Positions 1 through 8,351 are shown, counted from the stretch's first letter. The stretch is DNA of 64,000 nucleotides from Terribacillus aidingensis (GCF_900215625.1 NZ_OBEK01000002.1:356676-420675), one strand, 5' to 3'. Program-made: numbers and translations. The notes: generated by a model not told the origin, from the sequence alone.

Positions 1-512
1 CAAATTTCACTGCCGCGTATGAACGCTTTTATGAGTACTGTATCCACCTATTCTTGATAAAAAACAATGTGGGGGTAAAAGAAAGAAAGGCTACTTGGAA
101 AAGAGTGTCAAATAACTCAGAATATCAAGCTGCTGCATTTTATTATATGTATCTAAATGAATTCAAAGAAGTACCTCCTGAAGTAGATCAGAAAAAAATA
201 AAGGCTTTTCGCAATAAGGTTGTTCATAAAGGTTACTTTCCTCAAGAAGAGGAAACTCTTGAATATGCTAGGTATTGTTACGAATATATTGTTGGGATTC
301 TTCAGAAAATGTTTTCAAATGAAGAGTTTCGTGTTTCCTCCTTCCACTTTGATGTAGAGGGTAGGTTTTCTCAAGAGGAAGGTTTGGATACGACAAGTAT
401 AGTTCCAATTACAATGATAGGTACACAAACTGGAGCACAAGATTTCAGTGATCGTGATTTTGATGAAAGATTGGATTATATTAAAAACCATAAACGTTGG
501 ATTATTAAATAA
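1..512 (+). CDS. HEPN-like protein, 5' end cut by window edge
   Basis: The reading frame is open from base 3, so the true start lies left of the window; the TTG at 54 has no convincing ribosome site and is probably internal. About 169 residues are visible, helix-rich and ending in a charged tail. The motif RNKVVH at about 200-230 matches the R-x4-H signature of HEPN domains, many of which are RNases in toxin-antitoxin and abortive-infection systems. That assignment is inferred from one motif and fold-like composition only. A hairpin terminator overlaps the stop codon, so the gene ends its transcript. A second R-x4-H protein lies at 1821-2633. Confidence 0.55.
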   Translation, partial: NFTAAYERFYEYCIHLFLIKNNVGVKERKATWKRVSNNSEYQAAAFYYMYLNEFKEVPPEVDQKKIKAFRNKVVHKGYFPQEEETLEYARYCYEYIVGILQKMFSNEEFRVSSFHFDVEGRFSQEEGLDTTSIVPITMIGTQTGAQDFSDRDFDERLDYIKNHKRWIIK

Positions 513-537
513 AGCATCCCAAGTAGGGTGCTTTTTC
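511..537 (+). terminator. Rho-independent terminator
   Basis: AAAGCATCCC pairs with GGGTGCTTT across the loop AAGTA and is followed by a short T run. The left arm begins inside the stop codon region of the preceding gene. Confidence 0.75.
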
Positions 538-623
538 TATTAGAGTTGTAGATAACTACGACGGAGCCTAGGGCAACACGCATAAAAGGAAAGGATTGAA
601 ATTGAAGAAATACATACTGGATG

Positions 624-861
624 CCTATGATCTTGATTCGATAAGATGATATGGATCTTTTACCCTTGATCTGACAGTGTGCACTTTTGGATGTGCTCTA
701 TATATTTCGGCTATTGCATTAGCATGTGTTTCTAATTAGCTGAATCTTGTTTTATGATGATTGAAAATATCAACCAAACTTGTCCATACGATACCTATTT
801 CATTAAGCATTTCTTGATTTATATCATAATCCTTAAACAGTAATTTCTTTACTAATGTCAT
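624..861 (-). pseudogene. RelA/SpoT-domain (ppGpp synthetase-like) gene remnant
   Basis: A strong ribosome site (AAGGGGG, 7 bases upstream) precedes an ATG at 861. Translation gives 41 residues, a TAA at 736-738, then 36 more residues in the same frame ending at a TAG. After the nonsense codon comes HPKVHTVRSRVKDPYHLIE, which closely resembles the early part of RelA_SpoT nucleotidyltransferase domains in GTP pyrophosphokinases. The catalytic core is missing, so the gene is dead by a stop codon plus 3' loss. RelA/SpoT-type enzymes in prophages include toxic small alarmone synthetases such as CapRel/toxSAS; which type this was cannot be told. Confidence 0.6.
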
Positions 862-903
862 TTGTAATCCCCCTTATCTATTGTATTATCATACCTCTGT
901 GTG

Positions 904-923
904 TATTAAATGTGCATTTAATA
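904..923. promoter_or_regulatory. Perfect 9-bp palindrome, operator-like
   Basis: TATTAAATG-TG-CATTTAATA is a perfect inverted repeat in the gap between the leftward RelA/SpoT remnant and the rightward gene at 1077. A TATAAT at 945-950 lies just downstream. The arrangement suggests a repressor site controlling divergent transcription; the binding protein is unknown. Confidence 0.45.
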
Positions 924-1076
924 TCTCGAACTGAAGATCTATTGTATAATGTAGGGTACTACTAACAATTGTGGTTATTAATACCTTATATTTTTAAGTT
1001 AAAGATATATTAGGAGTAGTAATCACTTCAGCTGACAATTAAATTTCAGTTTTATAGAGAGAAAGAGAGAGATACT

Positions 1077-1763
1077 ATGGCATTTGAAGATACCTATAAC
1101 AATATAAAATCAAAAGTAGCGACTATGGAAGCAACAGTAAGAGTAGATAAAATTCAACAAGATGGAATATTAATTCATACAGTAGAGGACTTTCTGAAGC
1201 TGTGTAGCACTTTAAAATCAGAAATAGTATTTTATCAGTACATCAGTTATGATCCAGAATCCTATCTTATACGGACAGACAGAGAATATCACAACGTTAA
1301 AGCCTTAAACGATGAAATAATTAATAAAATAATTGGATACAATAATTCGCTTCCAGGTTTCAATTCTGATGAACCTATACAACTTATTGTTTACCAAGTT
1401 TGCTTTGGTCAGATCTATTTCTATTATGAGGTCAACGAACGTTATTTGCATCTAGTTGAACCAGACATAGAATTAGAAAATATCATATTAGATGTGACAG
1501 AGAACATAAGTGATCAAGAAATTAATGACTTAAGAAATCAAGAGATTAAGGCTAATAGGAATCAGCTCAGTGAGGTAGTAGAAATCATAACCAATCATAA
1601 AGTGTTCCAAGCAGCAACTAATGAGGCTAGCACAAAAGAATTTGCTATAAGCTTTTTTGATGAGTATCCAGAGTATTATAAAGTTATTAATAAAGCTCAA
1701 CACATTCACCCTATTAAGTATGTTATAAATTTGGGCATTAAATATCGCAAAGCAAATAAATGA
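1077..1763 (+). CDS. Unrecognised 228-residue protein, partner of HEPN-like gene
   Basis: I do not recognise the family. The first 140 residues look beta-rich, with many aromatic and acidic residues, and the last 90 are helical with a basic C-terminus. There is no membrane segment, signal peptide or nucleotidyltransferase motif of the MNT type. A weak purine-rich ribosome site precedes the ATG. It is followed after about 57 bases by the HEPN-like gene and both read the same way, so the two are probably co-transcribed. An antitoxin, sensor or target-binding role would be a guess from context only. Confidence 0.7.
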   Translation: MAFEDTYNNIKSKVATMEATVRVDKIQQDGILIHTVEDFLKLCSTLKSEIVFYQYISYDPESYLIRTDREYHNVKALNDEIINKIIGYNNSLPGFNSDEPIQLIVYQVCFGQIYFYYEVNERYLHLVEPDIELENIILDVTENISDQEINDLRNQEIKANRNQLSEVVEIITNHKVFQAATNEASTKEFAISFFDEYPEYYKVINKAQHIHPIKYVINLGIKYRKANK

Positions 1764-1820
1764 ATGGTTATTAGGATAAAATACGGATTTTATTAAACGG
1801 TAAGAGTGGAGGGTATATTC

Positions 1821-2633
1821 TTGAATGAAGACAAAAAAAACGATAAACAAGGTCACTATTACTTAGCCACATTACTCGTAAGGCTATTCCCGAATCAAAT
1901 AAGAACTATTAGAGAGAAAACTACACATGTGGCAAGAGATTTATTAAAGGCTCTGCAAGAAATGCAACAGGATATTGAAATTATAAGTGAGGTAGAATCT
2001 GAGTTAAAAAAAACTCTACTTCAATTAGGATTCCCACCCAACTTGGATCATCTATATACTAGAAGCTATAGTGAACTACTATGCAAAATAAGGAGCTCAC
2101 ATACTGAAGATCAATTACTGAAAGATCTAAACGAATATATGTGTAATTTATTTAATGATGAGGTTATTGACGAAATTTTTATGGAATGGGAAAGTTTTCA
2201 CTCAATTAATAGGAGACGAAAAATCTTACATGAAATTATAGAGTGTCACAAACACGGATTTTATTTTACATCTATTCCGGCTGCCCTTACTCAGATTGAA
2301 GGGAGCGTTATGGATGCTTTCAAAATCACTGGTGAAACGAAAAATGGAGCTCATTATATTATGCTGGAAGAGCTTTTAGAAACTGATTTTGAAAAAGAGG
2401 TACATGTTTTTTATACAGATCATATTAAGGGAAGGTTTATTTTAGGTGCTGATTTAAGAAACGCTATAGGAAGAAATGCGATACTTCACGGCTATGATAC
2501 TGGTTATGGTACAGAACTAAGTTCGTTAAAAGTCATTCTATTTTTAGACTATCTATTCAAAAGAATAGAACTTTTAGATGATAGTGATATAAAACCTTTT
2601 TTAGAAAGGAATAGAAATAGAATATTTAAATAA
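1821..2633 (+). CDS. HEPN-like 270-residue protein
   Basis: The start chosen is TTG 1821, because GGAGGG ends 7 bases upstream; a GTG at 1806 is in frame but overlaps that site. The protein is almost entirely helical. Near residues 217-223 it carries RNAILHG, an R-x4-H signature, followed by a YGTELSSLK-type segment and a C-terminal helix with LFLDYLF. Such C-terminal RN..LHG motifs occur in HEPN-like proteins linked to defence or RNA cleavage. Nuclease activity is not shown by the sequence. It is the second gene of a pair with 1077-1763, inside prophage DNA. Confidence 0.55.
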   Translation: MNEDKKNDKQGHYYLATLLVRLFPNQIRTIREKTTHVARDLLKALQEMQQDIEIISEVESELKKTLLQLGFPPNLDHLYTRSYSELLCKIRSSHTEDQLLKDLNEYMCNLFNDEVIDEIFMEWESFHSINRRRKILHEIIECHKHGFYFTSIPAALTQIEGSVMDAFKITGETKNGAHYIMLEELLETDFEKEVHVFYTDHIKGRFILGADLRNAIGRNAILHGYDTGYGTELSSLKVILFLDYLFKRIELLDDSDIKPFLERNRNRIFK

Positions 2634-2940
2634 GGAGCATACTTGTTTGGAGTTTTAGTTAATCAAAACTTTTTGAACAATGGATAAACAAGAGGCATTC
2701 CAGAAGGCATTTTAGCCATATTTCTAATGGTGCTTTAAAGAGACAAAATAGGGGGTGGGACAATAGATTTAAATAAAACCAGTAAACCAGTCTTTTATTT
2801 GTTAAAGTTTTAGATATAAGCAATGAAGATGAAAGTTTATTGAAGGTGGACTTGAGGATGACTTAATTCCTTCCCTTGTAACTTTACATAAGAAAAGACC
2901 GGTCAAAACTTTCTAGTGTGTAGAAGTGGTTACGACATAT

Positions 2941-2954
2941 AAGTGAAATAAAAT
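2941..2954 (+). repeat. 14-bp phage intergenic repeat, variant copy
   Basis: AAGTGAAATAAAAT, one mismatch from the consensus AAGTAAAATAAAAT. It lies just upstream of a good -35/-10 pair. Confidence 0.5.
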
Positions 2955-2960
2955 AAATTA

Positions 2961-2989
2961 TTGACCTATAATTAGTATAGTTTTATAAT
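2961..2989 (+). promoter_or_regulatory. SigA-type promoter
   Basis: TTGACC and TATAAT are separated by 17 bases. It reads toward the broken gene that begins at 3023. Confidence 0.65.
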
Positions 2990-3022
2990 TTAGTTCTAAT
3001 CAAATTAGTGGGGTAAATTAAA

Positions 3023-3346
3023 ATGAACTTAATTAAATGGGCAGTGAATGATATAAATAATCTTATCTGACTGAGTTATGGATCGAGCGAGATGCTTATA
3101 TTGATACTTTAGAATTGCGAGGTATAAGACCAGTTTGTCATCTAGTGCGATTACAAGTAAAACAATCAAAGATTACCACGAGGAGTACAACCAATATAAG
3201 CAAAACTGTTTAGATATTCGGATTCCATACCATTGTTTCGATAGTTGGTTACTAAACCAGAGTTTAGAGAAGAAAGGATTAAACAAAGAGGGAAAAACTA
3301 GCTGTATTAGGCTCAATGCCATAACTCAATTAAAGAGAAGGCTGTA
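3023..3346 (+). pseudogene. Frameshifted phage gene, family unknown
   Basis: A ribosome site (GTGGGG) precedes ATG 3023, giving MNLIKWAVNDINNL before a stop. Readable sequence continues in a second frame (SYLTELWIERDAYIDTLEL) and then a third, which holds the largest piece, 70 residues from 3135 to 3347. Two frameshifts would join them into one protein of about 105 residues. I do not recognise the product. Confidence 0.4.
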
Positions 3347-3421
3347 ATTAGGAGCAGACTGAAGAACGAATTTAGTATTGAAGTTTATTCCAGAGGAGGG
3401 CAACGTTCTTTGTGAGCATTA

Positions 3422-3437
3422 AATTTGTATATTAATA
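3422..3437. promoter_or_regulatory. Candidate operator copy 1 (AATTTGTATATTAATA)
   Basis: It matches the left 15 bases of the 20-bp near-palindrome at 3802-3821 with one change. Both sit in the gap upstream of the lysogeny-control genes. Confidence 0.35.
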
Positions 3438-3572
3438 TATAAAATAAAATTACATATTTATTTATATTTGTTAAGTTGTAAATAGAAAAAAGACGATAAA
3501 TTAACAAATGATTTAGCTTGCTTGGAGTAAAAAAACACCTCACCCCTTGATATATAAATTCTGTCAGCATAG

Positions 3573-3768
3573 ACGATTCAATCTAATGCAAGCCATAATG
3601 GCAAGTTTGCCAATAGAATGGTTAGCCAGTATAACGAACAACATTATAAAACAACTTTGTATGTAGAATTTAGATAATGCAGGTCAGTACACTTTTTTAG
3701 TTAAAATGAACCTGAAGGAAAACTTGAAGAGCGATCGGTTTTTAAACTTTGAAGATGTTTATGAATAA
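3573..3768 (+). pseudogene. Gene fragment, family unknown
   Basis: One frame reads NGKFANRMVSQYNEQHYKTT up to a stop. A shifted frame continues as DNAGQYTFLVKMNLKENL and ends at 3768 with VYE. Residue use looks protein-like on both sides of the shift. There is no recognisable start, so this is a 5'-truncated, frameshifted remnant. Confidence 0.35.
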
Positions 3769-3801
3769 GAGTATAAGTTAATTTAATTCACTTATATATA
3801 A

Positions 3802-3821
3802 TTAATTTGTATACTAATTAA
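3802..3821. promoter_or_regulatory. Near-palindromic operator candidate before lysogeny genes
   Basis: TTAATTTGTATACTAATTAA is symmetric about GTATAC with one mismatch pair. It lies about 120 bases upstream of the small gene at 3944 that heads the yopP-Q-R-like block, a sensible place for autoregulation by the master repressor. The binding protein is an inference. Confidence 0.4.
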
Positions 3822-3943
3822 AAGGCACATTTTATCTCAAAAACCTAGATAAATTTGGGTCTTTTAGTTGTGTTCTAAAATCACATATGATAAGATTTAT
3901 TCAAATAAAATAAAATGAATGGAAATATGAGTGGAGGGGTATA

Positions 3944-4111
3944 ATGTTAACAGAGATCTTTGATTATTATAAGAGAAACATTCGTCGGTTGAATGAAAAA
4001 CAATTGAAGAAAACTTTGCATGATATCAATAAAACTCAACGATTGCTGCATGTGGGAATCAATGAATTAAAAGTGAAACAGAAGGAAGAAATGAGGTGTC
4101 TAAATGGGTGA
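3944..4111 (+). CDS. Small basic 55-residue protein heading lysogeny block
   Basis: A strong ribosome site (GGAGGGG) precedes the ATG. The protein is helical, rich in Lys, Arg and Gln, and looks like a short coiled coil. Its last 8 bases overlap the ATG of the yopP-like gene at 4104, so the two are translationally coupled. SPbeta also carries small genes just before yopP, but I cannot match this sequence to one of them. Confidence 0.6.
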   Translation: MLTEIFDYYKRNIRRLNEKQLKKTLHDINKTQRLLHVGINELKVKQKEEMRCLNG

Positions 4112-5124
4112 TTCTATAATAAAATTTCCGAGCACTTCACTTCAAGAAGATATCTACATATATCTAGAAGAATTGCAAAATCACTCACCTAATACTCGAG
4201 AAAGTTATGAGAGGGATATCAGAGAGTTTTTCTTTTTTAAACCAGTTGAAAAAAAATTAGAACATGTATATGAAAACGATATGAAACAAATTAGAAAAAC
4301 TGATTTATTAAGTTATAGAAACTATCTCTCTACAATAAAGAATAATAGCAATAAAACTATAAATATTAAGATCTATTAAAAGTTTCTTTCGTTTCTTTGC
4401 TTCAGAGTTTAATCTTAACCTATCTATTTTTGATTTCAGACAATTAACTGAACCAACTGATAGAACATATGATCCAATTAGTATTACTGAAGTTGACTTA
4501 TTTACAGATGCTGCATTAAGATTTGAACTTCACAACGCTAGATCTAAATGTAATCTATTGAAATTTGCAGCCAGAACCTCTTTAAGGCTTTCTGAGTGTC
4601 TAAACATCTTAAAAAGAGACTTGGTGGTATGTAAGGACTATGTAAAAGTAAAAGCATTACAAAAAGGAAAGAAAGAATTTGAAACAGCAATCTCTATTGA
4701 TTTTTATCGAGAGTTATTAGAGAGTGGACTAAAAAATTTGTCGGATAATGATAAAGTCTTTGGTGAACTAAAAGCAAGAACAATTGAGACTATGATTCAA
4801 AGGTTAAAAAAGCACATAGGATTTTCTGAGGATCGTAATATAGTGTTTCATAGTTTTAGGGGAGTAGCAATAAATTATGAGTACGATGTCTCAGGGGATA
4901 TTAAGAAGGCTATGCTACAAGGCAATCATAGTAATTCTGTAACTACTTTCAAATATTATCTTGATAAACAGAGAGACCTTTCAAATGCACCAGGCGTTAA
5001 AATGGATAAAGAAGAAAATAGAGAATTCTTAAAAGAACTCTCCAAAGAAGACTATATGAATTTTTTTGAGAATGTTAAAATAGATACATTAAATGAATTA
5101 AAAAGATATTTGAAGAATAGATAA
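4104..5124 (+). pseudogene. YopP-like tyrosine recombinase, split by one frameshift
   Basis: The first frame (4104-4379) encodes a SAM-like core-binding N-terminus (SPNTRESYERDIREFF). After a one-base shift near 4360-4370 the second frame reads RSIKSFFRFFASEF and continues to 5124 as a full catalytic domain. Visible catalytic residues are R in SLRLSECL, a K in QKGKK, HSFR, H in GNHSNS and the terminal Y in FKYY. Joined, the protein would be about 340 residues, like YopP of SPbeta. All catalytic residues survive, so the shift is recent, programmed, or a sequencing error. It sits directly before the yopQ- and yopR-like genes, as in SPbeta. Confidence 0.7.
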
Positions 5125-5138
5125 AAAGGAATGATTTC

Positions 5139-6467
5139 ATGGTACAATTACTCACAGAAGAATCGGTTTCGACATTAACCGACAAATTAATCGAGACAAT
5201 TGACTCTTTAAGACACGAAAAGAAATTTACAAGTAACATTAAACAATTTTTAGCAACTAATTACAGCTTGTCTCCAGGACAGGTGCAAGGAATTATTAAT
5301 GATACTTCTAAAATAAAAGGACTTAACTCCCCAGAACTCTATGTGTATGCTGAAGCAGTCTACAACTTTACTGAAAAGGAGGAAGTAGATCCTGATAAAT
5401 ATTATCCAACGAGAATGGCAAAAGAGATAGCTACAGAATTTAAGGGAGAAACAGAGGAAACTGTTTCATTTCCGTATGTATTTGAAGGTATTGAACAAGT
5501 TGCTGAGGACGACTTTATTGGTACTATAAAAGCCTCTGAAATTAAAAAGCTAATGGATAGTCAACTTATACAATATAACTTTGATACTCAAAGAGAGGCA
5601 CGACTAAGAAAAAACAGCAAGACAGAAGAAATAATCCCAATTCCTAAAGTCAATGAATCAAGTGTGAATGAAATAGTTAATCTAATTAAGAATGATGATT
5701 TAATTTCTTCAATGCTTACTTTTAATGCGCGCTTAGGATCTGGAGACACTCCTGGAGAAGAAATAATATATAATTCAGATGATCGGACTTTAACGATAAA
5801 TCCTGGTACACTGTTTGACTGTATGGATGGATTTCACCGGGTCTCCGGAATTGTAACTGCATTACTACAATATCCTGATAAGGACATGATCTTTAAGATA
5901 AACATTCTAAACTTTACAGTGGAGAAAGCTCGAGCATACTTTGCACAAATGAATACGGTTAATCCAGTATCAAAAGCACAGATTGAGCGTTTTGCTAAAA
6001 AGAATTATTCTACATTTGTTGTAGAACAATTAGAGTACTCAAGTGAACTTAAGAGTAGAGTTTCAACTTCTCATGGTATGAATAGTAAAGCAGTAGTAAC
6101 CTTTAATACGTTAACGGCAGCAATAGATGAAAATTGGTCACTAAAAAATAAGTTTGAAGCTATTCAACTAAGTAAATATCTTGGAGAGTTTATAAATAAC
6201 TTGTTCTATGCATATCCAGAGGAATTTCTAGGAGATAGTAAAACATCTCGGCCATATTTAACTATGAATAATATGTTTTTCGGTTATATGAAATTGGCTA
6301 AAAGGATGCAGGAGAATAATGTTAGTCTAATGAATTTAAATAGCATTTTAGATAAGATAGATTTTTCAAAAGATAGTAAAGACTTTACAAGCACTAAGGG
6401 AAAAGGTGCTAAACAACAGTTGGATATTATAAGGAATGTGTTTAGTGATATTAGTGTTACAATTTAG
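5139..6467 (+). CDS. YopQ-like protein with DGQHR/DndB-like core
   Basis: It is 442 residues long, placed between recombinase-like genes exactly as YopQ is in SPbeta. The central part has LFDCMDGFHRVSGI near residues 228-242, then a YFAQMNTVNPVSK segment about 40 residues later. This spacing resembles DGQHR-domain proteins (DndB and relatives), where an Asp-Gly-x-His-Arg motif is followed by an F-x-x-x-N-x-x-x-x-P segment. That likeness is my inference from motifs; the function of YopQ is not known to me beyond its association with lysogeny control. The ribosome site AAAAAGG lies 8 bases before the ATG, and the gene ends 11 bases before the next. Confidence 0.6.
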   Translation: MVQLLTEESVSTLTDKLIETIDSLRHEKKFTSNIKQFLATNYSLSPGQVQGIINDTSKIKGLNSPELYVYAEAVYNFTEKEEVDPDKYYPTRMAKEIATEFKGETEETVSFPYVFEGIEQVAEDDFIGTIKASEIKKLMDSQLIQYNFDTQREARLRKNSKTEEIIPIPKVNESSVNEIVNLIKNDDLISSMLTFNARLGSGDTPGEEIIYNSDDRTLTINPGTLFDCMDGFHRVSGIVTALLQYPDKDMIFKINILNFTVEKARAYFAQMNTVNPVSKAQIERFAKKNYSTFVVEQLEYSSELKSRVSTSHGMNSKAVVTFNTLTAAIDENWSLKNKFEAIQLSKYLGEFINNLFYAYPEEFLGDSKTSRPYLTMNNMFFGYMKLAKRMQENNVSLMNLNSILDKIDFSKDSKDFTSTKGKGAKQQLDIIRNVFSDISVTI

Positions 6468-6478
6468 GAGGAAATCTT

Positions 6479-7462
6479 ATGGCTAAGCTGTACAATAATG
6501 AAATGAAAGAGGCTTTCTTAAGACATTTAGAAAAAACCCATAATGAAGAAACAGCTAAAGTTTATATGTATTCTTTAAAGAGAGCAAAGGAAATGGAAGA
6601 GTTTTTAAATAAAGATCTTTCAACATTTACAGAGAAACAAATTTTAGAAGTAATAATGGCTGGGGATCATGCTAGTGAAACTGCAGCTAGAAGTGTATTA
6701 ACTCATTTAAGAAGTTATATTAATTGGGCAATTGTAAATGGCTTAACCTCTTCTAATATTAATATGGCGGATAGAATTACAACAGATCATTTAAAAACAG
6801 CGATTGGGCACAATAAGAAGTTCCATATAACCGAAAAGGATTTAATCGAGCTAGAAAACAACCTTGTTAACGCGCAAGATAAGGTGGTTGTTCGACTTAT
6901 ATTTGAAGGTGTATTTGGTAAACAATTTGCAGAGATAAGAAATTTGAAAAAAGATGATATAGATACAACAAATAATAGTATATTGTTAACTGATTTGAAA
7001 AATGAACAGAGGAATCTTAAAGTTAGTAGTACATGTATTAAGGTAATTAAAGATGCTTTAGATCAAGAGAATTATGAATACAATAACGGTAAGTCTACAA
7101 CATCAGTAAAAGATGCACCACTATTAGATAACGGATTTGTAATAAGACAGAAATTGGCCGGAAGAAACCGAGAAGGCTCAAATGAACCTATACCTAGTTT
7201 TCATATATATCGTATTTTTGATGTGTTAAAAACAGTAACTAACAACCCATATCTAGATCCAAACAAAGTGAGACAATCTGGACAGCTTTATTGTGGATAT
7301 AAACACCTAATGGATGGCGGCACTTTAGACAATGACTTTTATGATAAATTATCAGATCGGTTCAATATATCAAAAAGACAAAATTTCCATAAGTTAAAAA
7401 ATGAGGTTAATGAAGAGTCAATTAATAGTTTATATAGCATTAAAGAAAACCATCCAAGCTAA
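6479..7462 (+). CDS. YopR/MrpR-like lysogeny master repressor
   Basis: It is 327 residues, the length of SPbeta YopR (MrpR), a tyrosine-recombinase fold recruited as the phage repressor. The N-terminal SAM-like DNA-binding domain spans roughly residues 5-100 and the degenerate catalytic domain residues 110-310. The usual catalytic Arg region reads GVFGKQFAEI without the R, and no terminal H-x-x-G-x-x...Y box is seen, so strand cleavage is unlikely. It has a good ribosome site (AGGAGG) and follows the yopQ-like gene by 11 bases. A terminator overlaps its end. Likely job: holding the element silent by binding phage operators. Confidence 0.7.
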   Translation: MAKLYNNEMKEAFLRHLEKTHNEETAKVYMYSLKRAKEMEEFLNKDLSTFTEKQILEVIMAGDHASETAARSVLTHLRSYINWAIVNGLTSSNINMADRITTDHLKTAIGHNKKFHITEKDLIELENNLVNAQDKVVVRLIFEGVFGKQFAEIRNLKKDDIDTTNNSILLTDLKNEQRNLKVSSTCIKVIKDALDQENYEYNNGKSTTSVKDAPLLDNGFVIRQKLAGRNREGSNEPIPSFHIYRIFDVLKTVTNNPYLDPNKVRQSGQLYCGYKHLMDGGTLDNDFYDKLSDRFNISKRQNFHKLKNEVNEESINSLYSIKENHPS

Positions 7463-7476
7463 GAAGGGTGGTTTTT
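7447..7476 (+). terminator. Rho-independent terminator of lysogeny operon
   Basis: AAACCATCC pairs with GGGTGGTTT across a 10-base loop containing the stop codon; a T run follows. Confidence 0.75.
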
Positions 7477-7486
7477 TGCTGGAGTT

Positions 7487-7499
7487 AGTAAAATAAAAT
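7487..7499 (+). repeat. 14-bp phage intergenic repeat, copy
   Basis: AGTAAAATAAAAT, matching 13 bases of the consensus, just after the lysogeny-operon terminator. Confidence 0.55.
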
Positions 7500-8067
7500 A
7501 CAAAAAAATGTGGTAACCCGGGATATCTTATAGTAAAATGGTAGCAAATCAACTTAAATATGTAAAAAGAATGCCCTTACAGAAGATGCGGAATTCACAT
7601 TTAGTAAAAAGGTAGTAATCCATTTAGATCGCTGTGCATTGCAGTGCAGGGAGAAGCCATCTCCCTGCACTGCGGAGGTTATTCTTTATCAACCCACTCA
7701 ATAGATCGTCGTCTACGCGGCAATTTAGCGCAAAGGCGATTTAACGGGCTGTAGCAATGTTCATTGATGGTATCTGCCCGGTTACATAGTTAAGCCTATA
7801 TCTTCCAAAATCTAGCTAATTCAAATAATGACCCTTTCATGATATTGTCAACGGACAGTCTCATCGTGTTAAATTGCTTGCATGTCAGCTGGGTAATGAT
7901 ACCTATTATTAGTCCTATAAACGTTCTGCTTATAGGCAATACATTACATAAATTTGCATATTTGCTGGAAAAATGCACGAACACAATGTATAATTAAAAG
8001 AACAAAAGCGAACATTTGTTCTTATTTAAATTAAAATGGCAAATTTTATTCTTAGGAGAGAGATAAC
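7500..8067. other. Long non-coding gap after the repressor gene
   Basis: No gene is supported here. The middle (about 7620-7790) is clearly richer in G and C than the surrounding phage DNA, and holds a perfect hairpin at 7641-7673. The rest is AT-rich with no convincing ribosome site except the one for the next gene. Confidence 0.5.
7641..7673. repeat. Perfect 14-bp inverted repeat (strong hairpin)
   Basis: GCAGTGCAGGGAGA pairs perfectly with TCTCCCTGCACTGC across the loop AGCCA. No T run follows, so it is not a standard terminator. It may be an RNA structure, an operator or an origin element. Confidence 0.7.
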
Positions 8068-8313
8068 TTGAGTAAAAAAATAGCGCAGGTAAGCCTTACA
8101 GTCAATGTAACAGTTCTAGTAGATGTAGAACAGGATCCAGCAGACACCGAAGAACAGCTCAGAGAGGCTGCAATTGAAGCTCAAGATGATCTCTATGTTA
8201 CTCAAGATGGGGAACGCAAAAAGTTAAGAATTGAAGGCATACACGTTGATGATGCTTACGTACTTGAAGATGAAGAAATAACTGGATCATACATAGAAGA
8301 TCTTGAAAGGTAA
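8068..8313 (+). CDS. Small acidic phage protein, 81 residues
   Basis: TTG start with ribosome site AGGAGAG. The sequence is acidic throughout, with a beta-strand-like start (QVSLTVNVTVLVDV) and a Glu/Asp-rich remainder. I do not recognise the family; it looks like the small early proteins of Bacillus phages. A terminator directly follows, so it is a single-gene transcript or the end of one. Confidence 0.6.
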   Translation: MSKKIAQVSLTVNVTVLVDVEQDPADTEEQLREAAIEAQDDLYVTQDGERKKLRIEGIHVDDAYVLEDEEITGSYIEDLER

Positions 8314-8321
8314 AATAAAAA

Positions 8322-8351
8322 AAGAGGCTAATTATTAGCTTCTTTTTTTAT
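8322..8351 (+). terminator. Rho-independent terminator
   Basis: AAGAGGCTAA pairs with TTAGCTTCTT (one G-T pair), loop TTA, followed by a run of T. Confidence 0.75.

Larger units (their letters stand above)
2634..3022 (+). other. Degenerate non-coding stretch with gene debris
   Basis: No intact gene is visible. Short readable fragments occur in different frames, for example one ending in VKVLDISNEDESLLKVDL near 2800-2860 and another reading GLEDDLIPSLVTLHKKR near 2845-2915, which suggests a frameshifted small gene. A promoter and a repeat copy lie at the right end. Confidence 0.4.

Noticed and set aside
3100-8000. Arbitrium communication genes (aimR/aimP), expected near yopP-Q-R in SPbeta-like phages
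   Set aside because: No AimR-sized TPR-like gene or short signal-peptide gene is present; the region before the lysogeny block holds only fragments that I cannot assign to AimR.
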